From positions 1,116,001-1,180,000 of the forward strand of contig OZ243038.1 in assembly GCA_965212005.1 (NCBI GenBank): DNA of 64,000 bases. Direction: 5' to 3'. Numbering within the stretch: position 1 is the first letter of the stretch; each line of letters begins with the position of its first letter. The notes under the pieces were generated by a model that was given only the letters and a program-made list of their open reading frames with translations, ran no database searches and was not told the DNA's origin. This stretch comes from G965212005 sp965212005. GTDB taxonomy: Bacteria; Pseudomonadota; Gammaproteobacteria; Porifericomitales; Porifericomitaceae. The position numbers and the translations under genes were made by a program. Positions 1 to 8,223 of the stretch are shown here, piece by piece.

Positions 1-61
1 CTGGTAGCGCACCTGCTTTGGGAGCAGGGGGTCGGGGGTTCAAATCCCTCTGCCCCGACCA
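1..61 (+). tRNA. tRNA-Pro(UGG), 5' end cut off by the window
   Basis: The anticodon loop reads TTTGGGA, giving anticodon TGG (Pro). A T-arm with GGTTCAAATCC and an encoded CCA end at 59-61 are visible. The acceptor 5' strand lies before the window. First of four clustered tRNA genes. Confidence 0.93.
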
Positions 62-101
62 CGTACCTGTCACGTAACTGCGGAAGGCCATACCATTCCT
101 C

Positions 102-179
102 GCGCCCGTAGCTCAACGGGAACAGAGCATCGGCCTTCTAAGCCGGGGGTTGCAGGTTCGAGTCCTGCCGGGCGCGCCA
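102..179 (+). tRNA. tRNA-Arg(UCU)
   Basis: Acceptor strands GCGCCCG (102-108) and CGGGCGC (169-175) pair. The anticodon stem TCGGC/GCCGG encloses loop CTTCTAA, giving anticodon TCT. The T-loop GGTTCGAGTCC and encoded CCA (177-179) are present. Confidence 0.94.
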
Positions 180-193
180 TACACTGCCCGCAT

Positions 194-270
194 GGTGAGC
201 GTAGCTCAGGTGGTAGAGCATCGGATTGTGGCTCCGGAGGTCGTGGGTTCGAATCCCATCGTTCACCCCA
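194..270 (+). tRNA. tRNA-His(GUG)
   Basis: The anticodon loop is ATTGTGG, anticodon GTG. An extra 5' G (194) opposite C267 matches the G-1:C73 identity pair of tRNA-His. The T-loop GGTTCGAATCC and encoded CCA (268-270) are clear. Confidence 0.94.
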
Positions 271-421
271 TATGCCAGCAAAAAAGCGCGCATCCGTTGC
301 CGATGGCAACAGCGGAGCGTTACTGCAGGGACAATGTGGAAACGGCAAGCTGGGAAAGGAGTGAAATGAAAAGGAAGAAGGCAGGCGAAAATAAAAGCAA
401 GACGGTAATTACGATGCAAAT

Positions 422-711
422 GGGCCTCTAGCTCAATTTGGTAGAGCAGTGGACTCTTACGGCAAGTGAGCCTCGACGGCGCGAGCCGTCGATGAGCACC
501 GGGTGAATTGCGGGAAACCTAAGGGTCTTGACCTACGGCGACCCGCAGCCAAGCCCCAGGGACGGGGAAGGTTCAGAGACTAGCGGAGCAGGGAGCATAA
601 ACCGCCTGAGTGCCCGGCACCCCTCGGGGTGATGAGATAGTCCAGTCTGGCCGGAAACGGCGAGGTAGCTGAATCCATTGGTTCGGGGTTCGAGTCCCCG
701 GGGGCCTACCA
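422..711 (+). tRNA. tRNA-Lys(CUU) interrupted by a group I intron
   Basis: Exon 1 is 422-458 and exon 2 is 672-711. Joined they give a 77-nt tRNA including CCA, with anticodon stem GTGGA/TCCAT and loop CTCTTAA, so anticodon CTT (Lys). The acceptor pairs GGGCCTC with GGGGCCT through a G-U first pair. The 213-nt insertion lies directly after anticodon position 36. Without removing it no sensible anticodon arm can be folded, so splicing is needed for function. Confidence 0.92.
459..671 (+). ncRNA. Self-splicing group I intron (IC3-like) in the tRNA-Lys anticodon loop
   Basis: The signature P7 strands are both present: CAGAGACTAG (about 575-584) and GATAGTCCAG (about 636-645). The P/Q region reads GCGGGAAACCTAAG, followed by ACCCGCAGCCAAGC. 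The guide sequence GTGAGCC near the 5' end allows exon CUU to pair with GAG, placing a U-G wobble at the splice site after T458. The intron ends in G671, as required. P2 is a perfect TCGACGGC hairpin closed by a GCGA tetraloop, and P9 carries a GAAA tetraloop. At 213 nt it is close to the Azoarcus tRNA-Ile intron, one of the smallest known. No homing endonuclease is encoded. The 5' end was fixed by comparison with remembered Anabaena and Azoarcus introns, so it may be off by 1-2 nt. Confidence 0.93.
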
Positions 712-1014
712 TTCTTTGGAACATGCATCAACATCCCGGCCCTGCTCGCACCACGCCCGGGCAGTGGACCATGATAAAATCACCGGCCCCGCAAACAGCG
801 CTCCCCTTCCATCGGATTAAACTTCAGGATGGGCGCGTTCATGGAACGGATTGCCTCAGCGACGATTCAGCCAGACGGCAGGGAAACGGCGGAAACATGA
901 ACCGGGCCTGGGGTCCGGTAACGGAAATTGCCTCTGCCCGCGAGATTAGGCATATCTTGGATCGATCCCCAGCAGCCTGGAGCACATCGGCAGTCATGTC
1001 CCAGCTTGCCGAGT

Positions 1015-1668
1015 TCAGCAGCCGAGCGCTTTGACGAGCTTACGTAAAGCCTGCCCGCGGTGACTCAGGCGATTCTTATGCGCCGCATCAAGTTGCGCCG
1101 AGGTACAGCCCAGCTGCGGCAGGTAGAACACCGGATCATAGCCAAACCCGCCGCTACCGCACGGTTCTTCGGTGATGAATCCCTGCCAGGCTCCCTCGCA
1201 GACGATAGGCTGTTCATCGTCTGCATCGCGCAAATAAACCAACAGGCAGCGAAAACAGGCATTGCGCTGCGAGGGCGGAACGCCCTTGAGCTTGCCCAGC
1301 AGGTAATGCAGGTTTTCGTCGTCGCCGGCACCCTCCCCGGCATAGCGCGCCGAGTAGACGCCCGGCGCCCCTCCCAAGGCAGCCACTTCCAGCCCGGAAT
1401 CGTCAGCGATGGCGGGCAGACCGCCGTGGCGGCAAGCATTACGCGCCTTGATGAGAGCATTTTCCAGGAAGCTGTCACCGGTCTCTGCTGCTTCCGGCAC
1501 CCCCAGTTCAGCCTGTGACCGCAGGCGCAGGTCCAGTGACGCGCACATGGCCTTCAGTTCCCTGAGCTTGCCGCCATTGTGGCTGGCAAGCAGGATCGTC
1601 TGGCCCGCGGCCTCCCGGCTGCGGACCTCGTTTTCCCGTGCTTCAGTAAACCCAAGATCCTTTTTCAC
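1015..1668 (-). CDS. rdgB: XTP/dITP (non-canonical purine NTP) pyrophosphatase, RdgB/HAM1 family
   Basis: Hydrolyses ITP, dITP and XTP to monophosphates, keeping deaminated purines out of nucleic acids. The N-terminal SHNGGK nucleotide-binding motif, the AIADDSGLEV and GVYSARYAG segments, GGFGYDPVF and the C-terminal SHRGQAL motif are all present. The open frame reaches back to 1911, but residues before the conserved core look non-coding. I chose GTG at 1668, giving about 217 residues (the family is about 200). The exact start is uncertain because no strong ribosome site is visible. It lies downstream of rph on the same strand, the usual pairing. The 215 bp between them hold nothing recognisable. 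Confidence 0.9.
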   Translation of the reverse strand: MKKDLGFTEARENEVRSREAAGQTILLASHNGGKLRELKAMCASLDLRLRSQAELGVPEAAETGDSFLENALIKARNACRHGGLPAIADDSGLEVAALGGAPGVYSARYAGEGAGDDENLHYLLGKLKGVPPSQRNACFRCLLVYLRDADDEQPIVCEGAWQGFITEEPCGSGGFGYDPVFYLPQLGCTSAQLDAAHKNRLSHRGQALRKLVKALGC

Positions 1669-1883
1669 CGAAAAGATAACTCCAAAATCCAAGCTTATTT
1701 CCGTCGAGGAGCATCGCGGCCTTGCCAGTACCGGTCGATCTAGCGGCTGCGCCCGCAACCGCGCAGCCGTTGTTTCGTCAAAATCCGGCTCGTTTCCAGC
1801 ATCAGGCCGGTATGGCCAGTAACAGGCACCCCGGAAATTGGCAGCTACAGCGGGCGCAAAGCCGCGCAAAGTGGAAGAACGGC

Positions 1884-2600
1884 TTAATCGCGCAAGGCTT
1901 GGCGCTGCCATTCCAGCAGCTGTTCGATCCCCTTTTGGGCCTGGGTCAGCATATCATGCAGCTCCGTACTGCTGAAAGGATTTCCTTCGGCGGATCCTTG
2001 AATCTCAATGAATTCTCCACGCTCGTTCATCACCACGTTCATATCGGTCTGGGCCTGGCTGTCCTCCGAATAGTCCATATCGAGCAGAACCTGTCCACTG
2101 ACGATCCCGACCGACACCGAGGCGATCATACAGGGCGAAAGCGGCCCCTTGCAGACTTTGCCTATGCGCTGCGAGCGCAGGGCGTCCGCCAGCGCCACGC
2201 AAGCACCGGTAATGGCCGCGGTACGAGTGCCGCCATCCGCCTGGATGACGTCGCAATCCACCTGGATAGTGAGTTCGGGCAATGCGTCCAGGTCCAGCAC
2301 CGCCCGCAACGAACGCCCGATCAGGCGCTGGATCTCCATCGTGCGCCCACTCTGCCGGGACAGCGTGGCTTCGCGGCGCATGCGCTGCTGAGTAGAGCGC
2401 GGTAACATCCCGTACTCGGCGGTCAACCAGCCTCTCCCACGGCCACGCAAGAAGGAAGGAACCCCCTCCTCGATGCTGGCAGTGCACAACACCCTGGTGT
2501 TGCCAAACTCGACCAATACGGAACCCTCGGCGTGTTGTATATAATTGCGGTTCAGCCGGACCGGGCGTAGTTCGTCCACGGCTCTTTGATGTGCTCGCAC
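1884..2600 (-). CDS. rph: Ribonuclease PH
   Basis: Phosphorolytic 3'-5' exoribonuclease that trims tRNA 3' ends. The GTG start at 2600 gives 238 residues, the family length, and is preceded by AAGGGAG about 8 nt upstream. This is better than the longer open frame to 2744, which would overlap yicC's leader. Conserved segments include the DELRPV start, VLCTASIEEGVP, RGWLTAEYGMLPRST, the SGRTMEIQRLIGRSLRAV block with phosphate-binding arginines, and DCDVIQADGGTRTA. Divergent from yicC with a shared 130-bp intergenic region, and followed by rdgB. Confidence 0.95.
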   Translation of the reverse strand: MRAHQRAVDELRPVRLNRNYIQHAEGSVLVEFGNTRVLCTASIEEGVPSFLRGRGRGWLTAEYGMLPRSTQQRMRREATLSRQSGRTMEIQRLIGRSLRAVLDLDALPELTIQVDCDVIQADGGTRTAAITGACVALADALRSQRIGKVCKGPLSPCMIASVSVGIVSGQVLLDMDYSEDSQAQTDMNVVMNERGEFIEIQGSAEGNPFSSTELHDMLTQAQKGIEQLLEWQRQALRD

Positions 2601-2730
2601 GGCAGTTTCTCCCTTGATGATTGATGGGACTATTATAATACTTCCTGCTTCGGACGGATGGACGACAGAGGGTGCAAGCGTAATTGCAGAATGTGAGTTG
2701 AATTGGCCCGTCCATGAAAGAGGATGATAT

Positions 2731-3597
2731 ATGGCTTCCAGCATGACCGGATTCGCCCGACGCGAGCAGCGCGATGCCTTAGGATACGCGGCGTGGGAGG
2801 GGCGTTCCCTTAATCACCGGTTTTTGGAGATTTCAGTCCACCTGCCCAAGGAATTGACCGGACTGGAACATCGCTGCCGGAAGCTAATCGGAAGCCGCAT
2901 ACAGCGCGGCAAACTCTCTTTCCAGTTATATTTAGAGGTGCCCGAAGCTCCCTCCGCATCGTTCACGCTGAACCAGAAACTGCTGGGCTCCGTGCTGGAA
3001 GCGACCGAGCAGGTGCGGCGGCTGCTTAAGAACCCGGCACCGATCGATCCGCTGGCAGTACTGCGCTGGCCCGACGTTTATGAACCAACCGCACCGGCTC
3101 TAGAGCAATGGTCCGATCCCCTGCTGCGCCTGCTGGAGCAGTGTCTGGACGATTTAAGTGCTGATCGGCGCCGCGAGGGAGAAACGCTGGCCCGGGGGCT
3201 CGGAGAGCGTTGCGACGCCATCGCCAAGCTCCTCTCCCTGCTGCGCCGGGAAGCGCCGACCTTGGCCCGGCAGGCGAAACGCAAACTGCAAGAGCAGGCA
3301 CTACAACTCCAGGAAAAACTGGCGCCCGAACGCCTGGAGCAGGAACTAGTGATCCTGATGCAGAAATCCGATATCGAAGAGGAGTTGGACCGGCTGGAAT
3401 TCTACCTGGATGAAGTGCGCAGGCTATTGCTGGAAGACCGGCCAGTGGGCAAGCATTTGAATTTCCTGATGCAGGAACTGCATCGGGAAATCAACACCAT
3501 CAGTTCAAAGCTGACCTTTGCCGGTGGCGAAGGATCATTGATCCAGCTTAAAGTTCTGACCGAGCAAATGCGCGAACAAGTGCAGAATATCGAATGA
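2731..3597 (+). CDS. yicC: YicC family endoribonuclease
   Basis: 288 residues, full length. It opens with SSMTGFAR, the hallmark start of the YicC N-terminal domain. The C-terminal DUF1732 region reads LDRLEFYLDEVRRLL, VGKHLNFLMQELHREINT and ends KVLTEQMREQVQNIE. E. coli YicC is a ring-shaped RNase implicated in turnover of small RNAs; that role is carried over by homology. The stop overlaps the gmk start by 4 nt, so the two are translationally coupled. Confidence 0.93.
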   Translation: MASSMTGFARREQRDALGYAAWEGRSLNHRFLEISVHLPKELTGLEHRCRKLIGSRIQRGKLSFQLYLEVPEAPSASFTLNQKLLGSVLEATEQVRRLLKNPAPIDPLAVLRWPDVYEPTAPALEQWSDPLLRLLEQCLDDLSADRRREGETLARGLGERCDAIAKLLSLLRREAPTLARQAKRKLQEQALQLQEKLAPERLEQELVILMQKSDIEEELDRLEFYLDEVRRLLLEDRPVGKHLNFLMQELHREINTISSKLTFAGGEGSLIQLKVLTEQMREQVQNIE

Positions 3598-4247
3598 GCA
3601 GTATGCCTGGTGGTCCGCATCGGCAAGGCCGGCTGTTCATTATTTCCGGCCCATCCGGCTCCGGAAAAACCTCGCTGATCCGGGTATTGACCAAAACGCT
3701 CCCGAACCTGCATGTTTCCATTTCCTACACCACCCGGAACTGCCGTCCGGGGGAGCAGGCCCAGGTGGATTACTGCTTTGTGGACCGTGCCACCTTTCGC
3801 CGCATGATCGAGTCGGGGGAATTGTTGGAGCACGCCGAGATCTTCGGTCATTACTACGGGACGGATCGATCCTGGGTCAACCGGACGCTGGACCGGGGGC
3901 GGGACGTGCTGTTAGAGATCGATTGGCAGGGGGCACGCCTGGTGCATCAACAGATGGCAGCGGTCGGGATTTTTGTCCTGCCGCCTCGCATAGACGTGCT
4001 GCGCTCCAGACTGCAAGCGCGGGGACAAGATTCAGAGGAGGCGATACAGGAACGCATTCAAGAGGCGCTGGAGGAGCTTTCGCATTACAGCGAATATGAC
4101 GGCTGGGTAATCAACGACGATTTTGATCAAGCCGTTGCCAAACTGCGGGAAATCATCCGCAGCACGCGCCGCGGGGACCGCCCAAGGCCGGACAGCCTTG
4201 ATCGGCTGGTCGATAAATTGATGGAAGAAGCCCGCCGGTTGCGCTAG
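3594..4247 (+). CDS. gmk: Guanylate kinase
   Basis: Phosphorylates GMP to GDP with ATP. The P-loop SGPSGSGKT lies near residues 18-26. The GMP-binding region follows with SYTTRNCRPGEQ, then EIFGHYYGT and LEIDWQGA. 217 residues, typical. The ATG overlaps the yicC stop as ATGA. It precedes rpoZ and spoT, as in many gammaproteobacteria, which links nucleotide supply with (p)ppGpp metabolism. Confidence 0.96.
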   Translation: MSSMPGGPHRQGRLFIISGPSGSGKTSLIRVLTKTLPNLHVSISYTTRNCRPGEQAQVDYCFVDRATFRRMIESGELLEHAEIFGHYYGTDRSWVNRTLDRGRDVLLEIDWQGARLVHQQMAAVGIFVLPPRIDVLRSRLQARGQDSEEAIQERIQEALEELSHYSEYDGWVINDDFDQAVAKLREIIRSTRRGDRPRPDSLDRLVDKLMEEARRLR

Positions 4248-4434
4248 AATACCCTATTGTAGGGGCGTGTGGCCCTGCTCCTGCTGAAAAGGCATCGCGG
4301 TTTTCCCACACACCGAATTTACCGCATCCTTCCGGCTGTAACGCGAGCTCTGTGCAGACGGCAGGCCCGGAGCAGAAATGAAAACAGCCCGATATGCGAA
4401 ACTATGACTGCAACAACCAAATGAGGAACACTTG

Positions 4435-5394
4435 ATGGCCCGATTGACTGTGGAGGATTGCTTGGACAAGATCAGCAATCGCTATGACTTAGTGCTGCTG
4501 GCGAGCCGGCGTGCCAGACAACTCAGCATGGGCAGCAAGGCCCTGCTGGACCGGGGCAGAGAAAAACCAACGGTCACTGCTCTGCGCGAGATTGCCGAAG
4601 GCAAGATTAGCATGGAAAACATCGAAGAGATTACTGCAGCGGAAACCGCCCGCCTGTCCGACGCAGCCGTCTTTCGCTCCGAGATTGAAGAGGCGATTTC
4701 CGCTCCAGCCGGCACTGCTCCCACCCCAGCGGCTTACAACCCGACCGCACCCGGGGCAACTTCCAGCCCCGTCGCTCTTGGCCCCACTCCGGCTCGCCGC
4801 CTGGCGCTGGCGGCAGTGGCTACTCCGATCGAACCTGAGCCGATCTCGAAAATGGCCGCCCCTGCTGTGGAACCTACTGAAAAGAAATCGAAAATGGCCG
4901 CCCCTGCTGTGGAACCTACTGAAAAGAAATCGAAAATGGCCGCCCCTGCTGTGGAACCTACTGAAAAGAAATCGAAAATGGCCGCCCCTGCTGTGGAACC
5001 TACTGAAAAGAAAGCGGAAATGGCCGCCCCTGCTGTGGAACCTACTGAAGAGAAAGCGGAAATGGCCGCCCCTGCTGTGGAACCTACTGAAGAGAAATCG
5101 AAAATGGCCGCCCCTGCTGCGGAACCTACTGAAGAGAAATCGAAAATGGCCGCCCCTGCTGTGGAATCTACTGAAGAGAAATCGGAAATGGCCGCCCCTG
5201 CTGTGGAATCTACTGAAGAGAAATCGGAAATGGCCGCCCCTGCTGTGGAACCTACTGAAAAGAAATCGGAAATGGCCGCCCCTGCTGTGGAATCTACTGA
5301 AGAGAAAGCCGTCGCGCAGCCAAAGACCAAGGTTGCAGTAGCTGTTATTCAAGACACCCCGCCGCCAGAGGATGCACCAGGCAAGTCCACCTAA
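4435..5394 (+). CDS. rpoZ: RNA polymerase omega subunit with a long repetitive C-terminal tail
   Basis: Residues 1 to about 85 are a normal omega subunit: MARLTVEDCLDKISNRYDLV, ASRRARQL and TALREIAEGKI. Omega binds beta' and helps assemble RNA polymerase. The protein then continues to 319 residues, whereas the family is about 80-100. A Pro/Ala/Thr-rich linker is followed by eleven 14-residue repeats of the type MAAPAVEPTEKKSK and a short Lys/Val tail. The ATG at 4435 is preceded by GAGGA and is better than the TTG just before it. The tail is charged, with alternating Lys and Glu, and probably disordered. It sits between gmk and spoT as expected. Confidence 0.93.
   Translation: MARLTVEDCLDKISNRYDLVLLASRRARQLSMGSKALLDRGREKPTVTALREIAEGKISMENIEEITAAETARLSDAAVFRSEIEEAISAPAGTAPTPAAYNPTAPGATSSPVALGPTPARRLALAAVATPIEPEPISKMAAPAVEPTEKKSKMAAPAVEPTEKKSKMAAPAVEPTEKKSKMAAPAVEPTEKKAEMAAPAVEPTEEKAEMAAPAVEPTEEKSKMAAPAAEPTEEKSKMAAPAVESTEEKSEMAAPAVESTEEKSEMAAPAVEPTEKKSEMAAPAVESTEEKAVAQPKTKVAVAVIQDTPPPEDAPGKST
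4846..5307 (+). repeat. 42-bp tandem repeat, 11 copies, inside rpoZ
   Basis: Eleven consecutive units of exactly 42 bp, each containing ATGGCCGCCCCTGCTG. They differ only at a few positions (Pro/Ser, Lys/Glu and Ser/Ala variants). Near-identity at the DNA level suggests recent expansion or homogenisation. Because the unit is a multiple of three, all six frames stay open, which produces false long ORFs on both strands. Confidence 0.97.
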
Positions 5395-5432
5395 CCTGCT
5401 TCCTTGAAAAGGCGCTCAATCGGAGCCGTGGA

Positions 5433-7562
5433 ATGAGTGAACCAGCTTGGAATTATGCGAAGCTAGAGGAGCTTGTCACTCCTTACCTGGGCAGCTACCA
5501 GTTGCGGCGCGTGCGAGCCGCCTATCTCTTCAGTGAAAAGGCTCACGCCGGGCAACGGCGCCTGGACGGCAATCCATTCATCCAGCATCCGCTGGAGGTC
5601 AGCAGAATCCTCGGCGGGATGCGCATGGATCACCAGACTATCAGTGCCGCAATCCTGCACGACGTCATCGAAGACACGGATATCACCAAAGAGCAGATCC
5701 AGCGCAAGTTCGGTCGGGAGATCGCAGAATTAGTAGACGGCGTCACCAAGCTGGATCAGCTGACGTTTGATAATCACGAAGAGGCACAGGCCAGCAACCT
5801 GCGCAAGATGTTTCTCTCCATGACGCACGACATCCGCGTCATCATCGTGAAGCTCGCCGATCGCTTGCATAACATGCGCACTCTGGGTGCGCTGCCTGCG
5901 GCCAAACGCCGCCGCATCGCCAAAGAAACCCTGGAAATCTACGCCCCCATCGCAGAGCGCCTGGGCATGGACAACATGCGCCTGGAGTTGGAATCCCTGG
6001 GGTTCCTCTGCCTGTATCCGACACGTCACAACGTCCTGCAGAAAAACAGGGAAAAGCTGCAGGGGAATCGCCGGGCATTGATCAACCGTCTGTGCAAAAG
6101 CATCGAGTCTCAACTCGAACAGGATGGGCTTGAGGCACACGTCTACGGACGCGAAAAAAACCTATACAGTATTTACCGCAAGATGAAGCGCAAGCGCATT
6201 TCTTTCCAGAAAATATCCGACATATATGCTTTCCGCATCATCGTCAACTCCGTCAGCGACTGCTACCTGACCCTGGGCGGCGTGCATGGGGTACACAAGC
6301 CGGTGCCCGGAACATTCAAGGACTACATCGCCATACCCAAGACGAACGGCTACCAGTCCCTGCATACCACCCTGTTTGGCCCCGCAGGGATCCGGGTCGA
6401 GATACAGATCCGGACCCGTGAGATGGAGCGGGTGGCCGAGGCCGGAATTGCCGCCCACTGGCTGTATAAATCGGGAGGAGCAAAGGCCAACGTGCAGGCG
6501 CACCGCAGCACGAACCGCTGGTTTCGGGAGATCCTGGAATTGCAGCAAAAGACCGTGGAGCCGGAAGAATTCCTGGAACACGTGAAGATCGACCTGTTTC
6601 CGGAAGAAGTGTACGTGTTCACACCCAAGGGAGACATCATGAAACTGCCCCGGGGCGCCACAGTTGTGGACATGGCGTATGCAATTCACACTGACGTGGG
6701 CAACCGCTGCGTGGAGGCAAGAATCGATCTTTCCCCGGTACCGCTGAGTACCAAGCTGGGATCCGGACAAACGGTGGAAATCATCACTTCCCCGCTGAGT
6801 CAGCCGAATCCGCAATGGCTGAACTTCGTGGCAACTGCTCGCGCACGCACCAATATCCGTCACTACCTGGGCAATCTGCAGCTCAGCGAGGCAAGGCAGT
6901 TGGGAGAAAAACTGCTGGGCACCGAATTGAAGGCACAAGGCGTTCCCTACCAACGGCTGTCCCATAGACAAATCCAGTCGGTGCTGGAACAACGCGGCTT
7001 GAAAAGCGAAAGCCACCTGCTGGAAGAAATCGGCCTGGGCAATTTACTGGCACTGCCGATCGCCAAGCAGCTATTGATGCAAAACGCGGAAGAGCTCCCG
7101 TCCCATGCCAGAAGCCCCCAAACGACCCCCCTGGTAATCACCGGTTCCGAGGAAATGGTCGTGGATTACGCAAAATGCTGTCATCCCATCCCCGGAGACC
7201 ACATCATCGCCTACATCAGCGCGGGACGCGGCATTGTCATCCACCGGGAGCACTGCTCCAACGTAACGGCTCATCGCCGATCCCCGGAAAAATGGAATTA
7301 CGCCGAATGGGCCACTAACCTGGATCGTGAATTTACCGCTGGTCTGCGCATGTACAGCGCCAACAAACGAGGCAACCTGGCATTGGCTGCAACGGCTATT
7401 GCTGATCAGAAAGCCAATATTCTGGACGTGCAGATTATCGACGACTGGGATCGGAACATCATCCTCGACTTTAAGATCGAGGTTCACGACCGGCAGCACT
7501 TGGCGCATGTGATCCACAGGCTGCGGAGGATCAGCCAGATGTCGGCCATAAAAAGAGCATAG
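5433..7562 (+). CDS. spoT: Bifunctional (p)ppGpp synthetase/hydrolase SpoT
   Basis: 709 residues, full length, with the RelA/SpoT domains in order. The HD hydrolase has AAILHDVIEDT (about 70-80) and KLADRLHNMRTL. The synthetase follows with GREKNLYSIYRKM, DIYAFRIIV, YIAIPKTNGYQSLHTT and VEIQIRT. The TGS domain reads EEVYVFTPKGDI. A zinc-finger/helical region with DYAKCCHPIPGD precedes a C-terminal ACT domain. It sets cytoplasmic alarmone levels during starvation. The intact HDVIED motif argues for working hydrolase activity. ridA follows after 19 bp, probably co-transcribed. Confidence 0.96.
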   Translation: MSEPAWNYAKLEELVTPYLGSYQLRRVRAAYLFSEKAHAGQRRLDGNPFIQHPLEVSRILGGMRMDHQTISAAILHDVIEDTDITKEQIQRKFGREIAELVDGVTKLDQLTFDNHEEAQASNLRKMFLSMTHDIRVIIVKLADRLHNMRTLGALPAAKRRRIAKETLEIYAPIAERLGMDNMRLELESLGFLCLYPTRHNVLQKNREKLQGNRRALINRLCKSIESQLEQDGLEAHVYGREKNLYSIYRKMKRKRISFQKISDIYAFRIIVNSVSDCYLTLGGVHGVHKPVPGTFKDYIAIPKTNGYQSLHTTLFGPAGIRVEIQIRTREMERVAEAGIAAHWLYKSGGAKANVQAHRSTNRWFREILELQQKTVEPEEFLEHVKIDLFPEEVYVFTPKGDIMKLPRGATVVDMAYAIHTDVGNRCVEARIDLSPVPLSTKLGSGQTVEIITSPLSQPNPQWLNFVATARARTNIRHYLGNLQLSEARQLGEKLLGTELKAQGVPYQRLSHRQIQSVLEQRGLKSESHLLEEIGLGNLLALPIAKQLLMQNAEELPSHARSPQTTPLVITGSEEMVVDYAKCCHPIPGDHIIAYISAGRGIVIHREHCSNVTAHRRSPEKWNYAEWATNLDREFTAGLRMYSANKRGNLALAATAIADQKANILDVQIIDDWDRNIILDFKIEVHDRQHLAHVIHRLRRISQMSAIKRA

Positions 7563-7581
7563 CTCCTGTAAGCCGGGCAAA

Positions 7582-7977
7582 ATGAGTAAAAAAGCCGTCT
7601 ATACGGAACGGGCGCCCGCGGCGATCGGACCCTACTCGCAAGCCATCCGGGCCGGGCGCACCGTTTATCTGTCCGGGCAGATCCCACTGCCGCCGCAGGG
7701 CACAGAACTCATCAAGGCAGGGCCGGAAAAGCAGGCTCAACGGATTTTCGAGAACTTAAAAGAAGTGGCACAGGCTGCCGGTGGCAACTTGACTGAAGTC
7801 GTCAAACTAAACATTTACCTGAAAGATCTGGCGCATTTCCCCGTTGTCAACGAAGTCATGAAAACGTATTTTCAGCCGCCCTATCCGGCGCGCTCTACGG
7901 TTGCCGTTGCCGCTCTGCCGAAAGACGCCGACATGGAAATCGATGCCATCATGGTATTAGGCGACGCTCCGCGTTGA
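7582..7977 (+). CDS. ridA: RidA family reactive imine deaminase
   Basis: 131 residues. The N-terminal PAAIGPYSQAI, VYLSGQIPL, the conserved arginine in PARSTVAVAALP and the C-terminal MEIDAIMV are family hallmarks. RidA hydrolyses reactive enamine/imine intermediates released by PLP enzymes. Located between spoT and recG. Confidence 0.94.
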   Translation: MSKKAVYTERAPAAIGPYSQAIRAGRTVYLSGQIPLPPQGTELIKAGPEKQAQRIFENLKEVAQAAGGNLTEVVKLNIYLKDLAHFPVVNEVMKTYFQPPYPARSTVAVAALPKDADMEIDAIMVLGDAPR

Positions 7978-8223
7978 GTGCGCGCAGGTCCACCGCAAGC
8001 GCTGTTTCCAACCGGGTTACCGTTCGATCGCCTTGGCGACGCGGACGGCACCCGGGCGCGGCACGCACCATCGGCCCACCACCGGCCGGCACCGTCAACC
8101 AGCCATCAGGACAACGCCTATTATCCCGTAACCCCTGCGTCCACCGGCAGCTCCCTGCTGGTGTTTCCGCGTGCTCCACTGGAGGTCCCGTGATGGAGAC
8201 AGGTAAACCCGGTTCGACCGCAG

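Noticed and set aside
678..1034. 118-aa open frame after tRNA-Lys
   Set aside because: Overlaps the tRNA 3' end and has no domain or ribosome site.
4489..5352. Long open frames on both strands over the rpoZ repeat (for example a 287-aa minus-strand frame)
   Set aside because: They arise because the 42-bp repeat keeps every frame open. The omega-subunit frame is the only one with a recognisable domain.
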